NCBI RefSeq assembly: GCF_008974265.1
Contig: NZ_BKZW01000003.1
Location: forward strand, 620,001-684,000
Length of the DNA stretch: 64,000 bases
Direction of reading: 5' to 3'
Origin: Dictyobacter vulcani
GTDB taxonomy: Bacteria; Chloroflexota; Ktedonobacteria; Ktedonobacterales; Ktedonobacteraceae
Part shown: in pieces, positions 45,849 through 54,632 of the stretch
Numbering within the stretch: the first letter of the stretch is position 1
How the letters are laid out: the number at the start of each line of letters is the position of its first letter
The notes under the pieces: generated by a model
What the model was told of the DNA's origin: nothing
Seen by the model: only the letters and a program-made list of their open reading frames with translations
Databases searched by the model: none
Position numbers and translations under genes: made by a program

Positions 45849-47479
45849 TTATTCTGCTTTGCGCTGCTGGCGGTAGCGTTTGATCAGGGTATTGGTTGAA
45901 CTGTCGTGTTTGAGATCGGTCTGTTCCGCGCTCTCCAGTTCAGGAATGATGTGGTTCGCCAGGACTTTACCGAGTTCGACGCCCCACTGATCGAAAGAAT
46001 TGATATTCCAGATTGTACCCTGGACGAAGACTTTATGTTCGTAGAGGGCGACCAGTTTGCCAAGCATGGCCGGAGTCAGGCGGTTAGCCAGGATTGTATT
46101 ACTGGGACGGTTGCCTTCAAAAGTACGATGTGCTACCTGATAGTCAGCCACACCATCAGCGGCAACCTCTTGCGCGGTCTTGCCGAAAGCCAGGGCTTCA
46201 GTCTGAGCAAAGAAGTTGGCCATCAGGAGGTCATGGTGAGGTTTGACCGGATTAAGCGTCTGGCTGAAACCGATGAAATCACAAGGGATTAGCTTGGTTC
46301 CCTGGTGGATCAATTGATAGAAGGCGTGCTGGCCATTGGTGCCGGGCTGGCCCCAGATAATAGGTCCAGTCTGGTAGTTGACCTCATGGCCTTCGAGATC
46401 CACATGCTTACCATTGCTCTCCATATCCAACTGCTGTAAGTAGGCGCTGAAACGTTCCAGATACTGATCGTAGGGCAGAATAGCCACGGTCTGAGCATCA
46501 AAGAAATTGTTATACCAGACGCCGAGCAGGCCCAGCAAGACCGGCAGATTCTGCTCAAAAGGTGTGGTGCGGAAATGCTCATCCATAGCATGGAAGCCAG
46601 CCAGCATCTCATAGAAATGCTCGGGCCAATCGCGATCATCAAAGAAAGTCCGATCGCCGAGTCATAAGAATAGCGACCACCGACCCAGTCCCAGAAGCCA
46701 AACATATTCGCGGTATCGATGCCGAATTTGGAGACCTCTTGTTCATTTGTGGAGACAGCCACAAAATGTTTCGCAACGGCCTTATCATCCTTCAACGTAG
46801 CCAGCAGCCAGTCACGAGCCGAGCGAGCATTGGTCAGGGTTTCCAGAGTCGTAAAAGTTTTGGAAGCTACGACGAACAGCGTCTCGGCAGGATCCAGATC
46901 ATGGACTGCTTCGGCAAAGTCCGTGCCATCGACATTCGAGACAAAGCGGCAGGTGAGATTGCGATCGCTATAGTAGCGCAGAGCATCATAAGCCATATGA
47001 GGGCCGAGATCGGATCCACCAATACCAATGTTGACAATATTGCGGATACGCTTGCCGGTAAAACCTTGCCACGCGCCACTGCGAACCCGACTTGCAAAGT
47101 TCGCCATTTTCTCCAGCACAGCATGTACCTCAGGAACGACATCCTGACCATCCACGACGATCTTCTCGTCCTTTGGGGCACGCAAGGCCACGTGTAAGAC
47201 GGCTCGCTTCTCAGTAATATTTATCTTTTCGCCGCTGAACATGGCCTTGATGCGCTCCTGCAGACCAACCTCTTCAGCCAGCTTTAAGAGTAATTGTAAG
47301 GTTTCCGTAGTCACCCGATTTTTAGAATAATCAAAATAAATATCCTCAGCCTCAACCGAGAAACGCTCACCGCGTTGAGGATCTTCCGCAAAAAGTGTGC
47401 GCAAGTGAAGGTTACTAACCTTTTGGTAGTGTTGTTCGAGAGCCCTCCATGAGGGTAGGTCTGTCAATCGTGTTGACAT
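45849..47479 (-). pseudogene. pgi: glucose-6-phosphate isomerase, frameshifted
   Basis: Canonical PGI. The first part (47479 to about 46623) has FVVASKTFTTLETLTNA, GIGGSDLGPHMA and GFWDWVGGRYSYDSAIGLSL, the two PROSITE-type signatures. After IAIGP at 46622-46627 the frame is lost. One frame over, EHFYEMLAGFHAMDEHF to the end RYRQQRKAE at 45849 completes the enzyme, including WGQPGTNGQHAFYQLIHQG and the catalytic His/Lys region. One base is missing there. Restored, it is about 543 residues, a normal length. ATG 47479 follows AGAGGAG. As an essential glycolytic enzyme, real loss would be surprising, though a second SIS-type isomerase is present at 33693. Confidence 0.87.
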
Positions 47480-47588
47480 CTGCAAATCTCCTCTTTAAAA
47501 ATGACTAATCTCTATGGCCGTAAGAATAACCAACCTTTGAGAGTATACCACTGTTTGACACGATCTAACTTGCTTCCTCGCTACATGC

Positions 47589-47616
47589 GGGAAGTCAGGT
47601 ATTCTACCACTAAGTT
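47589..47616 (-). pseudogene. tRNA-Gly(CCC)-like fragment
   Basis: On the minus strand the D-arm and 5' anticodon half of a glycine tRNA is recognisable: TTAGTGGTAGAATACC then TGACTTCCC, breaking off right after the CCC anticodon. The 3' half, T-arm and acceptor stem are missing, and the 5' acceptor side is replaced by the end of the IS4 element. The other 110 bases up to pgi carry no gene. Confidence 0.4.
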
Positions 47617-47647
47617 ATGAGTCATCCCGAATTTTTGGGATGTTTTT

Positions 47648-49048
47648 CTAACACCTTTTATCTGCCAAAGACTGTAATGTCTGGATATTGGGAGCCAAAA
47701 GGTAGCCAAGACTTGGACGATAGTCGTCCCACAGACGGCTGATCGCCCAACGTAAGCGGTAAAGCGGTGTAATAGCTTTTTTGCATCGCTTTCCGGTTCT
47801 TTTGCACTTCAGATGCAAGATCATTTCAACAAGATCCCCGTGGATAGGAGTGAGTAAATGGAGGAGAAAAGCATAAACAAGTGTCACAATACCTAACAGC
47901 TTGAGTCGGTTTTCCATCGCGTACAAGCGCGGACTCTCCATCGCCAGCTCACTCTTTCCATAGCGGAATACGAGTTCTATTTGCCAACGTCTCCGATAAG
48001 CAAAAACAATCTCCCAAGCCTGCTCTGCAGTTCGAATACGCTCATTAGTTACCAGATACCAGACTTTCTTATTCACGCGAACTTTTACGAGATAAAGTTG
48101 ATACGTGTATTGCTCATGCCAGATCGGTGCCCACCAAATATCACAAGGCATCTTTTCTCCAGTATGGTTATCACGTATTTCTTTATGAGATAAATACTTT
48201 TTATGCAATCCAATCTGCCATAATTTTTTCTTTTCCCCTTTCTCATTGAAAAATATATGTCCTTTTTTCCAGCGAATCACAAAACGCACACGTAATTTCT
48301 GTAACACTTGTATCCAAGGACCTGATGCTGCTCCACGATCAAATATGTGAAGGAGCTGATCCCCCCATTTCCGAACAACTTTTCTCAATAACTTTTCTTG
48401 TTGTTCTCTTAACTTTGTCGCATCATCACCTCTGGTGGTCCACCAGCTCATCACCGCTACTTTTACCCTTCCTTCCATTCCTATGATCAATGCTGCTGTC
48501 CACTGCATTCCTGCCACTGTAATCGCTTTCTTCGGCGGAAAATTAAAGACCATACCTTTTTTTGAGCGCTGCAATCTTTTCGCTTTACTAGAAGTTACTG
48601 GACAGATTCCTTCTAATTTCTCGCTTTCCGCTTTTTCTATGACACTCTCATCCCAAGGGCAAATAATCCTTTTCCCTTGTTCTCTCATACGTGTCACCTC
48701 TTTATCAGCTTCTTCTAGTAAATAGTGATCTATCTGCAAAAAATTCCATTTTATGGAGCGAAGCAGGTTTCCCACTCTCTTCGTTCCAGCAGTCGCTGTT
48801 TTTGATTGCTGCGCATATCCATCGAGGTAGGAACCTAATTCACTCAAAAGTAGTCCCTGCTTGTTATTTCTGAAACGAATAATTGCAACGCATACCTGTA
48901 CTAACGTTCGCACTAACCTCTTATCTATCAGCCTATCAAGCACAATCAAAAGTGGCATAAGAAATTCTTCAAGCAATTGAGCTAATTCCTGTGATGCTCT
49001 CTGCGCATCTTGTTCCTCGGGTTGAAGTATGTCATACTGAAATGGCAT
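47648..49048 (-). CDS. IS4-family DDE transposase
   Basis: A 466-residue transposase with an intact frame. Catalytic residues: D133 in PWDESVIEK, D237 in HIFDRGAASGPW, and E358 in YRRRWQIELVFRYGKSEL, which matches the Y-(2)-R-(3)-E-(6)-K signature of IS4. The N-terminal 100 residues contain a helical DNA-binding region. AGGAGG lies 10 bases before ATG 49048, but it can pair with an upstream arm (see the leader). Stop at 47648 lies just inside the left end of the element. Confidence 0.9.
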   Translation of the reverse strand: MPFQYDILQPEEQDAQRASQELAQLLEEFLMPLLIVLDRLIDKRLVRTLVQVCVAIIRFRNNKQGLLLSELGSYLDGYAQQSKTATAGTKRVGNLLRSIKWNFLQIDHYLLEEADKEVTRMREQGKRIICPWDESVIEKAESEKLEGICPVTSSKAKRLQRSKKGMVFNFPPKKAITVAGMQWTAALIIGMEGRVKVAVMSWWTTRGDDATKLREQQEKLLRKVVRKWGDQLLHIFDRGAASGPWIQVLQKLRVRFVIRWKKGHIFFNEKGEKKKLWQIGLHKKYLSHKEIRDNHTGEKMPCDIWWAPIWHEQYTYQLYLVKVRVNKKVWYLVTNERIRTAEQAWEIVFAYRRRWQIELVFRYGKSELAMESPRLYAMENRLKLLGIVTLVYAFLLHLLTPIHGDLVEMILHLKCKRTGKRCKKAITPLYRLRWAISRLWDDYRPSLGYLLAPNIQTLQSLADKRC

Positions 49049-49054
49049 GAGTTG

Positions 49055-49113
49055 GGGGCCTCCTGGTTTTTTGCTGTCAGTTGAATTTTTAACAGTTTAA
49101 CTCAGGAGACCCC
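49055..49113 (-). promoter_or_regulatory. leader hairpin hiding the IS4 transposase ribosome binding site
   Basis: GGGGTCTCCTG (minus strand, 49113-49103) can pair over 11 bases, with one G-U, with CAGGAGGCCCC (49065-49055), which contains the AGGAGG site. The loop is 37 bases. Read-through transcripts from outside would carry both arms; a transcript starting inside the loop would not. Confidence 0.6.
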
Positions 49114-49190
49114 TCTTTGCCTAGTTCTTACTTTTCCGGTTTTCTCTCTTTCTTTCCGGCTAGAAATGTTCCTCAAAAATTCGGGATGAC

Positions 49191-50996
49191 TCATAAATTT
49201 AAATTTTCCCCGGACATGGGGTGAGTCAGGAAGTGGTGAAGTGGCCTGGGATAGAGAATAGTCGCTTTTGTGAGCAGATTTTGTATCTGCTGGCTACTAA
49301 CGTGACTGGCTATTGGGGCGCTCTGCTCACGTTGTTTGAGAATCACCAGATAGCGTTGATAGAAGCGCAGTGTATAGCCAGGTTCATAGGTTGTTTCAGG
49401 ATTTCCAGTACCTGCCCGGGCGAGACGATAGTGTCTGGAGATAGCCGTGATGGAGGCAGTGAAGCACTCATCTGCGCTGCTATAGGCTTCCTCTAAACTG
49501 TTGGGATTAGTGATGGAACTGGCTCTCTCCTCAGTGACTTCACCGGCGGCAAAGTAAAGCTCAGCCAATGCCAGCAGATAGCCAGGCGTTTTTTCTTTGA
49601 TATCCACGATGGGAGGCAGATACAACGTAGAAGGGCCAGTGCTACTGGCGTTCTGGCTGGAAAGTTTGATAACCTCGTCAAGCATAGTCCAGGAAAGTGA
49701 CCTATCCTCCAGCGAGTGCAGGACGAGCTGGCAAAGCGCTGCTGCCAGAGAGCATTCCTGCAGAGCAGAGCTCTCATAACCACCCAGACGTGCAATCGTA
49801 GCGCGTTTACTGAATGAACGGATCAAGTAAGCGAGAGCCATATAAGCAATATTTTCTTGTTCCGCAGATAGCGCTGGTGAGGACTGATACAACTCCTGTA
49901 AATATACCAGAATCTGGTGGCATTGTTCATAGACCTCATCCAATAACGTACCGGCATGGATCTGAACAGGTTGCTGGGGCTCAAGCCGTCTGAGCAAGAC
50001 CTGCTGCTGTCGCCAGTCACAGAGATCCAACAACACAACTGCCTGAGTTAAACGCGCCTGCACTTCACCATTCCAATCAGCCCCCACCTGATAAAGAGTT
50101 CTGCTCTGGAGCAGAAAACTGAGGGTCTGTTGAAACTGTGCTTCAATTTTTTCAGGAGGCATTTGCGTGATCAATGCCTCTATTTTGTCTCCTGTTTGAT
50201 AGAGGGCGGCATACGTACTATAGCCTAAACCAAGATAGAGCTGGCCCGCTATATTCATATTATGGGTTGGACGTAGATATTTGCGCGCTCTGGCATAGTG
50301 ATGTTGAGCCGTCTGATGTTGACCAAGTAAACGTAAAACATGACCACAATGCAGTTCAATTTGAAACACCAGATCTGACTGTGGGAGAGGTAAGAGCTCA
50401 ACACTATCGAGTGCGCGTAGGTAGTAATGCAATGCTTGCTCATAAGATCCAAGCAGATATGCGTTATTGCCAAGCGCATCCAGAATCACCGACTTATATT
50501 CGTCTGCTGCGAGTGCCAGTGAGAATTCCAGTTGCGTTTGTGCACTTGAGAGATCTGCCTGTTCCTGGGCCAGCAATCCTTTAAGCAAGGCGGCCCGAGC
50601 CTGTTTTTGTAGCAGTGCATTCATGGTAGGATCCAGTGGAATATCCAGCACTGCAGTTGAGAGCGAGAGCGTATCCGGACCTTTGCCCTGCAGAATCAGG
50701 TTCAGTAAGAAGGTGGCATCCTGATCATTGATGCGCTCATCAGGTTGTTCTCTAAAGGACATTGAGGTAAGCGTTGTTTTGTGTGTTTGTGTTTGTTCCA
50801 GTAAACTCTCAAGCTCTTCCGCTGGCCGATCAAGTTGGAGTGCGAAGAAACGCAGAGCCGAATAGGACGGAATAATCTGTCCGCGCTCAACCGCGCTGAC
50901 ATAAGATTTCGAGAATTGAGGTTTTCCCAACTCTGTTTGTGTGAGCCCCCGTTGGCGTCGTATCTGTCGAATAAACTCTCCAATGGGCATATGCAT
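49191..50996 (-). CDS. XRE-TPR regulator with C-terminus altered by the IS
   Basis: A 601-residue protein. Residues 1-65 form an XRE helix-turn-helix (RQIRRQRGLTQTELGKPQFS, YVSAVERGQIIPS). The rest is a helical solenoid of TPR-like repeats (LAADEYKSVILDALGNNAYL, LGSYEQALHYYLRAL, LLGQHQTAQHHYARA and others). Such XRE-TPR proteins are often peptide- or partner-controlled regulators. The stop codon TGA at 49193-49191 lies within the terminal repeat of the IS4 element, so the natural end may have been lost and replaced. AAAGGAG is 7 bases before ATG 50996. Confidence 0.82.
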   Translation of the reverse strand: MHMPIGEFIRQIRRQRGLTQTELGKPQFSKSYVSAVERGQIIPSYSALRFFALQLDRPAEELESLLEQTQTHKTTLTSMSFREQPDERINDQDATFLLNLILQGKGPDTLSLSTAVLDIPLDPTMNALLQKQARAALLKGLLAQEQADLSSAQTQLEFSLALAADEYKSVILDALGNNAYLLGSYEQALHYYLRALDSVELLPLPQSDLVFQIELHCGHVLRLLGQHQTAQHHYARARKYLRPTHNMNIAGQLYLGLGYSTYAALYQTGDKIEALITQMPPEKIEAQFQQTLSFLLQSRTLYQVGADWNGEVQARLTQAVVLLDLCDWRQQQVLLRRLEPQQPVQIHAGTLLDEVYEQCHQILVYLQELYQSSPALSAEQENIAYMALAYLIRSFSKRATIARLGGYESSALQECSLAAALCQLVLHSLEDRSLSWTMLDEVIKLSSQNASSTGPSTLYLPPIVDIKEKTPGYLLALAELYFAAGEVTEERASSITNPNSLEEAYSSADECFTASITAISRHYRLARAGTGNPETTYEPGYTLRFYQRYLVILKQREQSAPIASHVSSQQIQNLLTKATILYPRPLHHFLTHPMSGENLNL

Positions 50997-51556
50997 GGGG
51001 AGGCTCCTTTCTTGAGGGGACGATGGGGTACCAATGATGTATGGCGCGCTTTATTCCTCTCGCTAAATCTACCTGATTTTTATTAGATCACCATTATAGC
51101 AGTTATTTGCGCCCTATGTCAAGAAATGGAAGCAATTCCAAGAATTTTCCAGGAAATGTGGATGTGAGTAAAGAATTGAATTTGGCATAAAAACAGCTTA
51201 AAATAGCATCGTGATTATATTGTGCTTCTAGTTAAAATGGAGTAGCTGATGAGCTCAAATTCGCAGAAGGACTTGTTGCAGGAATAGCACAACTATAAAC
51301 ATAGTTGCAATGTACCGACCTCTAAGAAGAAGAGGTAAAGTAATGCTGAAGAGTTTGAATAAAAACTAGCATATCCTGATGTGAGGGGAAAAGGGCGTGC
51401 GAACTTGATCGCATTGCCAGCGCCGAAGCAATTGAAAAAAGCCAGTGCCTGGCAGCAACAGCGCGTTACTATTGATGAAGTGGTTTCAGATTGCGAAGAT
51501 CTGAAACCACTTCTGGTTGAAGAATAGCCACGAGATACTTTGCCGTTAATGGCCCT
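50997..51556. other. intergenic, with a hairpin and one doubtful small frame
   Basis: About 560 bases between two minus-strand genes. A perfect 15-bp hairpin lies at 51477-51513 with a 7-base loop. A plus-strand frame of 48 codons (51381-51527) starting from GTG, ending EDLKPLLVEE, looks protein-like but has no good ribosome binding site. The XRE-TPR promoter must be here. Confidence 0.4.
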
Positions 51557-52180
51557 TCAGGATAGAGCATAGTGATAATTTTCTGTCAGGATCGTGCGCA
51601 GGTTTTTTTTGGCACGAGAAAAGTATGTTTTAGCGGTTGCTTCAGGCATGTGGAGAGCATGCCCAATTTCTGAGAAACTGAGCTGTGATAGGTAGCGCAA
51701 CGTGGTAACGGCGCGATATTTAATCGGTAGTGCTTGAATTGCTTCACTCAGGATGTGTTGCAGTTCATGGTGTTCGGTCATCTCGTCAGGCAGAGGACAG
51801 GGGTCAGTAATCAGCGCGAGATTGTTTTCCTCTTCGGCATCTGTATCTGTATTGATCGATGAGAAAGGCAGGGCCTGTCGGCGGCGACGACGGAGTTCAT
51901 CAATACAACAATTGTGAGCAACCTGGAATAACCAGGGTTTAAACGGCCGTTCTGCATTAATGTTCGGGAGTGCTATATACACGCGCAGAAAGACCTCCTG
52001 TGAAAGGTCCTCGGCCATACCACTATCTCCTAATAAACGATAAAGATAATTGAAGATCATACGATTATAGCGATGCAATAATTCCTCGAATGCTCTCTGC
52101 TCACCTTTACAGCAGAGATTAATCAACGTAGTATCTGTATAGCTCTGGTATATATTTGTTTCCACCATTGTAGCGACCAT
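51557..52180 (-). CDS. ECF-type RNA polymerase sigma factor
   Basis: A 207-residue group 4 sigma factor. Sigma-2: AFEELLHRYNRMIFNYLYRL, then AEDLSQEVFLRVYIAL and PWLFQVAHNCCIDELRRRRR. Sigma-4: ILSEAIQALPIKYRAVTTLR, YLSQLSFSEIGHALHMPEATAKTYFSRAKKNLR. The linker is acidic. No anti-sigma factor is adjacent in either direction, so control may be through other means. Start may be at 52180 or at the second Met (VATMVETN). AGTGAGG precedes the first. Confidence 0.92.
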   Translation of the reverse strand: MVATMVETNIYQSYTDTTLINLCCKGEQRAFEELLHRYNRMIFNYLYRLLGDSGMAEDLSQEVFLRVYIALPNINAERPFKPWLFQVAHNCCIDELRRRRRQALPFSSINTDTDAEEENNLALITDPCPLPDEMTEHHELQHILSEAIQALPIKYRAVTTLRYLSQLSFSEIGHALHMPEATAKTYFSRAKKNLRTILTENYHYALS

Positions 52181-52415
52181 CGAGTTGCCTCACTTTACCT
52201 TCAATCTAGGAGCCTGATATTTATTGTATATCTACCATAACATCCTCCTGTAAGAAATTCCATAGACTTTTATGGAAAATCAGGCGCTTTTCCATTTTAT
52301 AATCAAACTTTAATCCAGAGTAGTAGAAGATAAGAATCCTCTTATCTTTTGGGCTGTGTGTGATCTTTTCGCATGGAGGCAGAGGAGAGAGGCGGGCGTA
52401 GCTATGGAAAAGAGG

Positions 52416-53174
52416 CTAGCCGCCAGGAGTTGTCTGTTTGGCCAGAAAATCTTTGACGATAGCATTGAAGATGGCTGGTTGATCATACATACAGGCGTGA
52501 CCGGCTTTGGGAATTATTAACAGTGAGGCGGCCTGCATTTTTTCTTGTAGCAGTTCACCCAGGGTTGGAGGGACAAGTGTATCACCTTCTCCCCAGATCA
52601 GCAGGGTGGGAGTTTGTACCGCCTCGATCTCTTCATCCAGATGTTCCGATATAAGATCGCGAACTGCACGCAGCAAGGTGAGAAAGCCCATGCGTAACGT
52701 GTCTAGCGAGACAATCATAAAGAACTGAGGAGACATATAGCGAAAGGATTTGAGGAGTGGCACGGCATAGCCAAAAATAGAGCGCACCTGTGGAAAGACG
52801 GCGGGCGCGACCAGGATCAGACGTGAGATGGCTTCAGGGCGGTGAGCCGCAATCCATAGTCCGATAAAGCCTCCCATTGAGTGGCCGATAAAGTCCGCTC
52901 GTTCTAAACCAATTGCATCCATCCATTGCAAGAGCCAGCTGGCGGCTTGTAGCAAGGCAAAGCGTTGTTGTATATGTGCCATCGACCCAAAGCCAGGCAG
53001 ATCCACCAGATACACACAATATTCTTGTGCCAGATCTTCTACATTGTGCATCCACCAGCGGGTCGAGGCTGAGAGTCCATGCAGTAATATAACCGGAGGT
53101 CCCGATCCCACGCGTTGATAACGTACCAGAATATTATTCACCTGGACGTATTGTACTTTTGAACGTAATATCAT
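52416..53174 (-). CDS. alpha/beta hydrolase
   Basis: A 252-residue hydrolase. Oxyanion motif LLHGLSAS near residue 30, nucleophile elbow GHSMGG with Ser near 100, acid in IWGEGDTLVPP and His in KAGHACMYDQP. It resembles proline-iminopeptidase/lactonase-type esterases. The ATG 53174 is preceded very closely by AAAGGAA, so the exact start is uncertain; TTG 53192 is an alternative. It is a single gene; substrate unknown. Confidence 0.87.
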   Translation of the reverse strand: MILRSKVQYVQVNNILVRYQRVGSGPPVILLHGLSASTRWWMHNVEDLAQEYCVYLVDLPGFGSMAHIQQRFALLQAASWLLQWMDAIGLERADFIGHSMGGFIGLWIAAHRPEAISRLILVAPAVFPQVRSIFGYAVPLLKSFRYMSPQFFMIVSLDTLRMGFLTLLRAVRDLISEHLDEEIEAVQTPTLLIWGEGDTLVPPTLGELLQEKMQAASLLIIPKAGHACMYDQPAIFNAIVKDFLAKQTTPGG

Positions 53175-53207
53175 TTCCTTTATATAGCACAAATTTCATA
53201 AAATGGA

Positions 53208-53248
53208 CAGTACCAGCAATCGCGGCGCGACCCGGATAGCTGGTACTG
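53208..53248 (-). terminator. hairpin after the kinase-like gene
   Basis: Perfect 10-bp stem (53208-53217 with 53239-53248), 21-base loop, 22 bases after the minus-strand stop at 53270. Confidence 0.5.
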
Positions 53249-53269
53249 AACTGTTGCCATCCAGGCGAA

Positions 53270-54028
53270 TCAGTCGGACTGCCTTTGATCTAATGTGCTT
53301 AAATGCGTTAGCAAACGCTGGCGATCCGCTTTTGTCTTGAGCACAAAGACTTTGCCAGGATAGTATTCAAGGTACTTGTATGTAGTATCTATGGTTCTAT
53401 CGAGCTCGCTCATTCTGAACTTTTCGTGATGCATACGCAAGAAATCCAGCACTGGTGGCTCTACGCCATTATTATAGGTTTCACGATAGTGTTGGGAAAA
53501 ATCGGCGGCGGGTGGCTCCGAGATAGCCTGATAGATGGCCAGATAGCGGGCTGAAAATTCCTCATTAAAGCCGGTTGCAGGTACCTTTGTTTGCTGACGA
53601 TACAGATCAAGGTAGGTACGCATAAACTCTGTGGGCGGACGATCTGTGTGATCATAGAAGTAGAATATGCCTTTCAGTAACGGGATCATCAACTTTGTGG
53701 CATAAGGATTAGTGCCGCGCAAACTTTTATCCACATGACGATACAGCACACGCCATACCGCTACTGCCAGAGGAATATCCAGCAGGACAATGCAATCAGC
53801 CTGATGCAGAAGTGGATCCGTCCAGAACAGATAGTTGCCCTCGGTCACCCAGCCGGGTTGCTTCAGGATCGTTAACGCTTCTTCTACATAACAGGCTAGA
53901 GGTTTCATACCATGTTTCCAGCCAACCTGATCCAAATCATAATGAGGAATACCAAAGCGTTTCGCCAGTTGTCCTCCCAGAGTGGTCTTGCCGCTGCCAG
54001 AACCACCAATAATATGAATCTTGAGCAT
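53270..54028 (-). CDS. P-loop kinase, adenylate-kinase/FlaR-like
   Basis: A 252-residue P-loop NTPase. Walker A GGSGSGKT is at residues 8-15, followed by LAKRFGIPHYDLDQVGWK, the pattern of small adenylate-kinase-like proteins annotated as DNA topology modulation (FlaR). PGWVTEGNYLFWTDPLL and CIVLLDIPLAVAVWRVLYRH hold the lid and Walker-B-like parts. It is about 70 residues longer than most FlaR proteins. ATG 54028 follows GGAAAAAAAG. Phosphate acceptor unknown. Confidence 0.77.
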   Translation of the reverse strand: MLKIHIIGGSGSGKTTLGGQLAKRFGIPHYDLDQVGWKHGMKPLACYVEEALTILKQPGWVTEGNYLFWTDPLLHQADCIVLLDIPLAVAVWRVLYRHVDKSLRGTNPYATKLMIPLLKGIFYFYDHTDRPPTEFMRTYLDLYRQQTKVPATGFNEEFSARYLAIYQAISEPPAADFSQHYRETYNNGVEPPVLDFLRMHHEKFRMSELDRTIDTTYKYLEYYPGKVFVLKTKADRQRLLTHLSTLDQRQSD

Positions 54029-54632
54029 CGTCTTTTTTTCCTTCATTTCCGTATAAAGCTATATCTTGAGGTATACATGAGGAATAAGGGGTGAGAGGTA
54101 TGCCAGAAATGTGTACAAAAAAGCACCTGCTCACTGTTATGCAACGGGAAGGCAACTTCCAGAGGAGGATGGAAAACAGAACGGAATCATAAAAAGAACC
54201 ATGCCGAACCTGAAAAGAGAAGTTGCTAACGCGATGCCATAGAAACCATTAGAGACCAAACACATTTCTGTTGCATTATCTACAAACAGCAACAGATCTG
54301 CTTTTCTGGTTCTATTCATCTGGCATACATTAGCGCTGAGCTGGCATAGTGATCTCCTTATTGAAGAAATTATGTTTACCTGATAATAATAAATAAAATC
54401 CTACAAAAAGTCAAGATTATGAAACAGACATATTTTATGCACATGTAACAGGCGAATAGGTCTGTGGGTGGGGTCGAGAAACGGTTCTATAGACTCGTTA
54501 CAGGTGATGGCGTTGACCTTATTCTATCTGTGTACAGAGGCACACTGGTCTGGTAATCAGATCATACGAAACGCTTCTGGACGAACTAAGGAATGAACAC
54601 AATGCCCGGCTCAGGGTGTAGTTGGATAGAAA
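54029..54632. other. intergenic, one doubtful small membrane peptide
   Basis: About 600 bases. A 60-codon minus-strand frame (54137-54319) has a hydrophobic stretch (GFYGIALATSLFRFGMVLF). A strong AAGGAG precedes it but serves a 5-codon frame in another phase instead. I do not call it a gene. Two tiny frames in front of it could be leader peptides. Confidence 0.4.

Larger units (their letters stand above)
47615..49196 (-). mobile_element. IS4-family insertion sequence
   Basis: About 1,582 bp bounded by a perfect 23-base inverted repeat, TTATGAGTCATCCCG then AATTTTTG (47615-47637 and 49174-49196). It encodes one complete transposase on the minus strand. No matching target duplication is seen at the two flanks, and the flanks do not appear to belong together: a tRNA fragment on one side and the end of a regulator gene on the other. 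Confidence 0.85.

Noticed and set aside
47589..47616. Calling a functional tRNA-Gly gene
   Set aside because: Only the D-arm and half the anticodon arm are present; T-arm and acceptor stem are missing.
51381..51527. 48-codon frame as a peptide signal for the XRE-TPR regulator
   Set aside because: No signal peptide, no good ribosome binding site; left as a doubtful frame.
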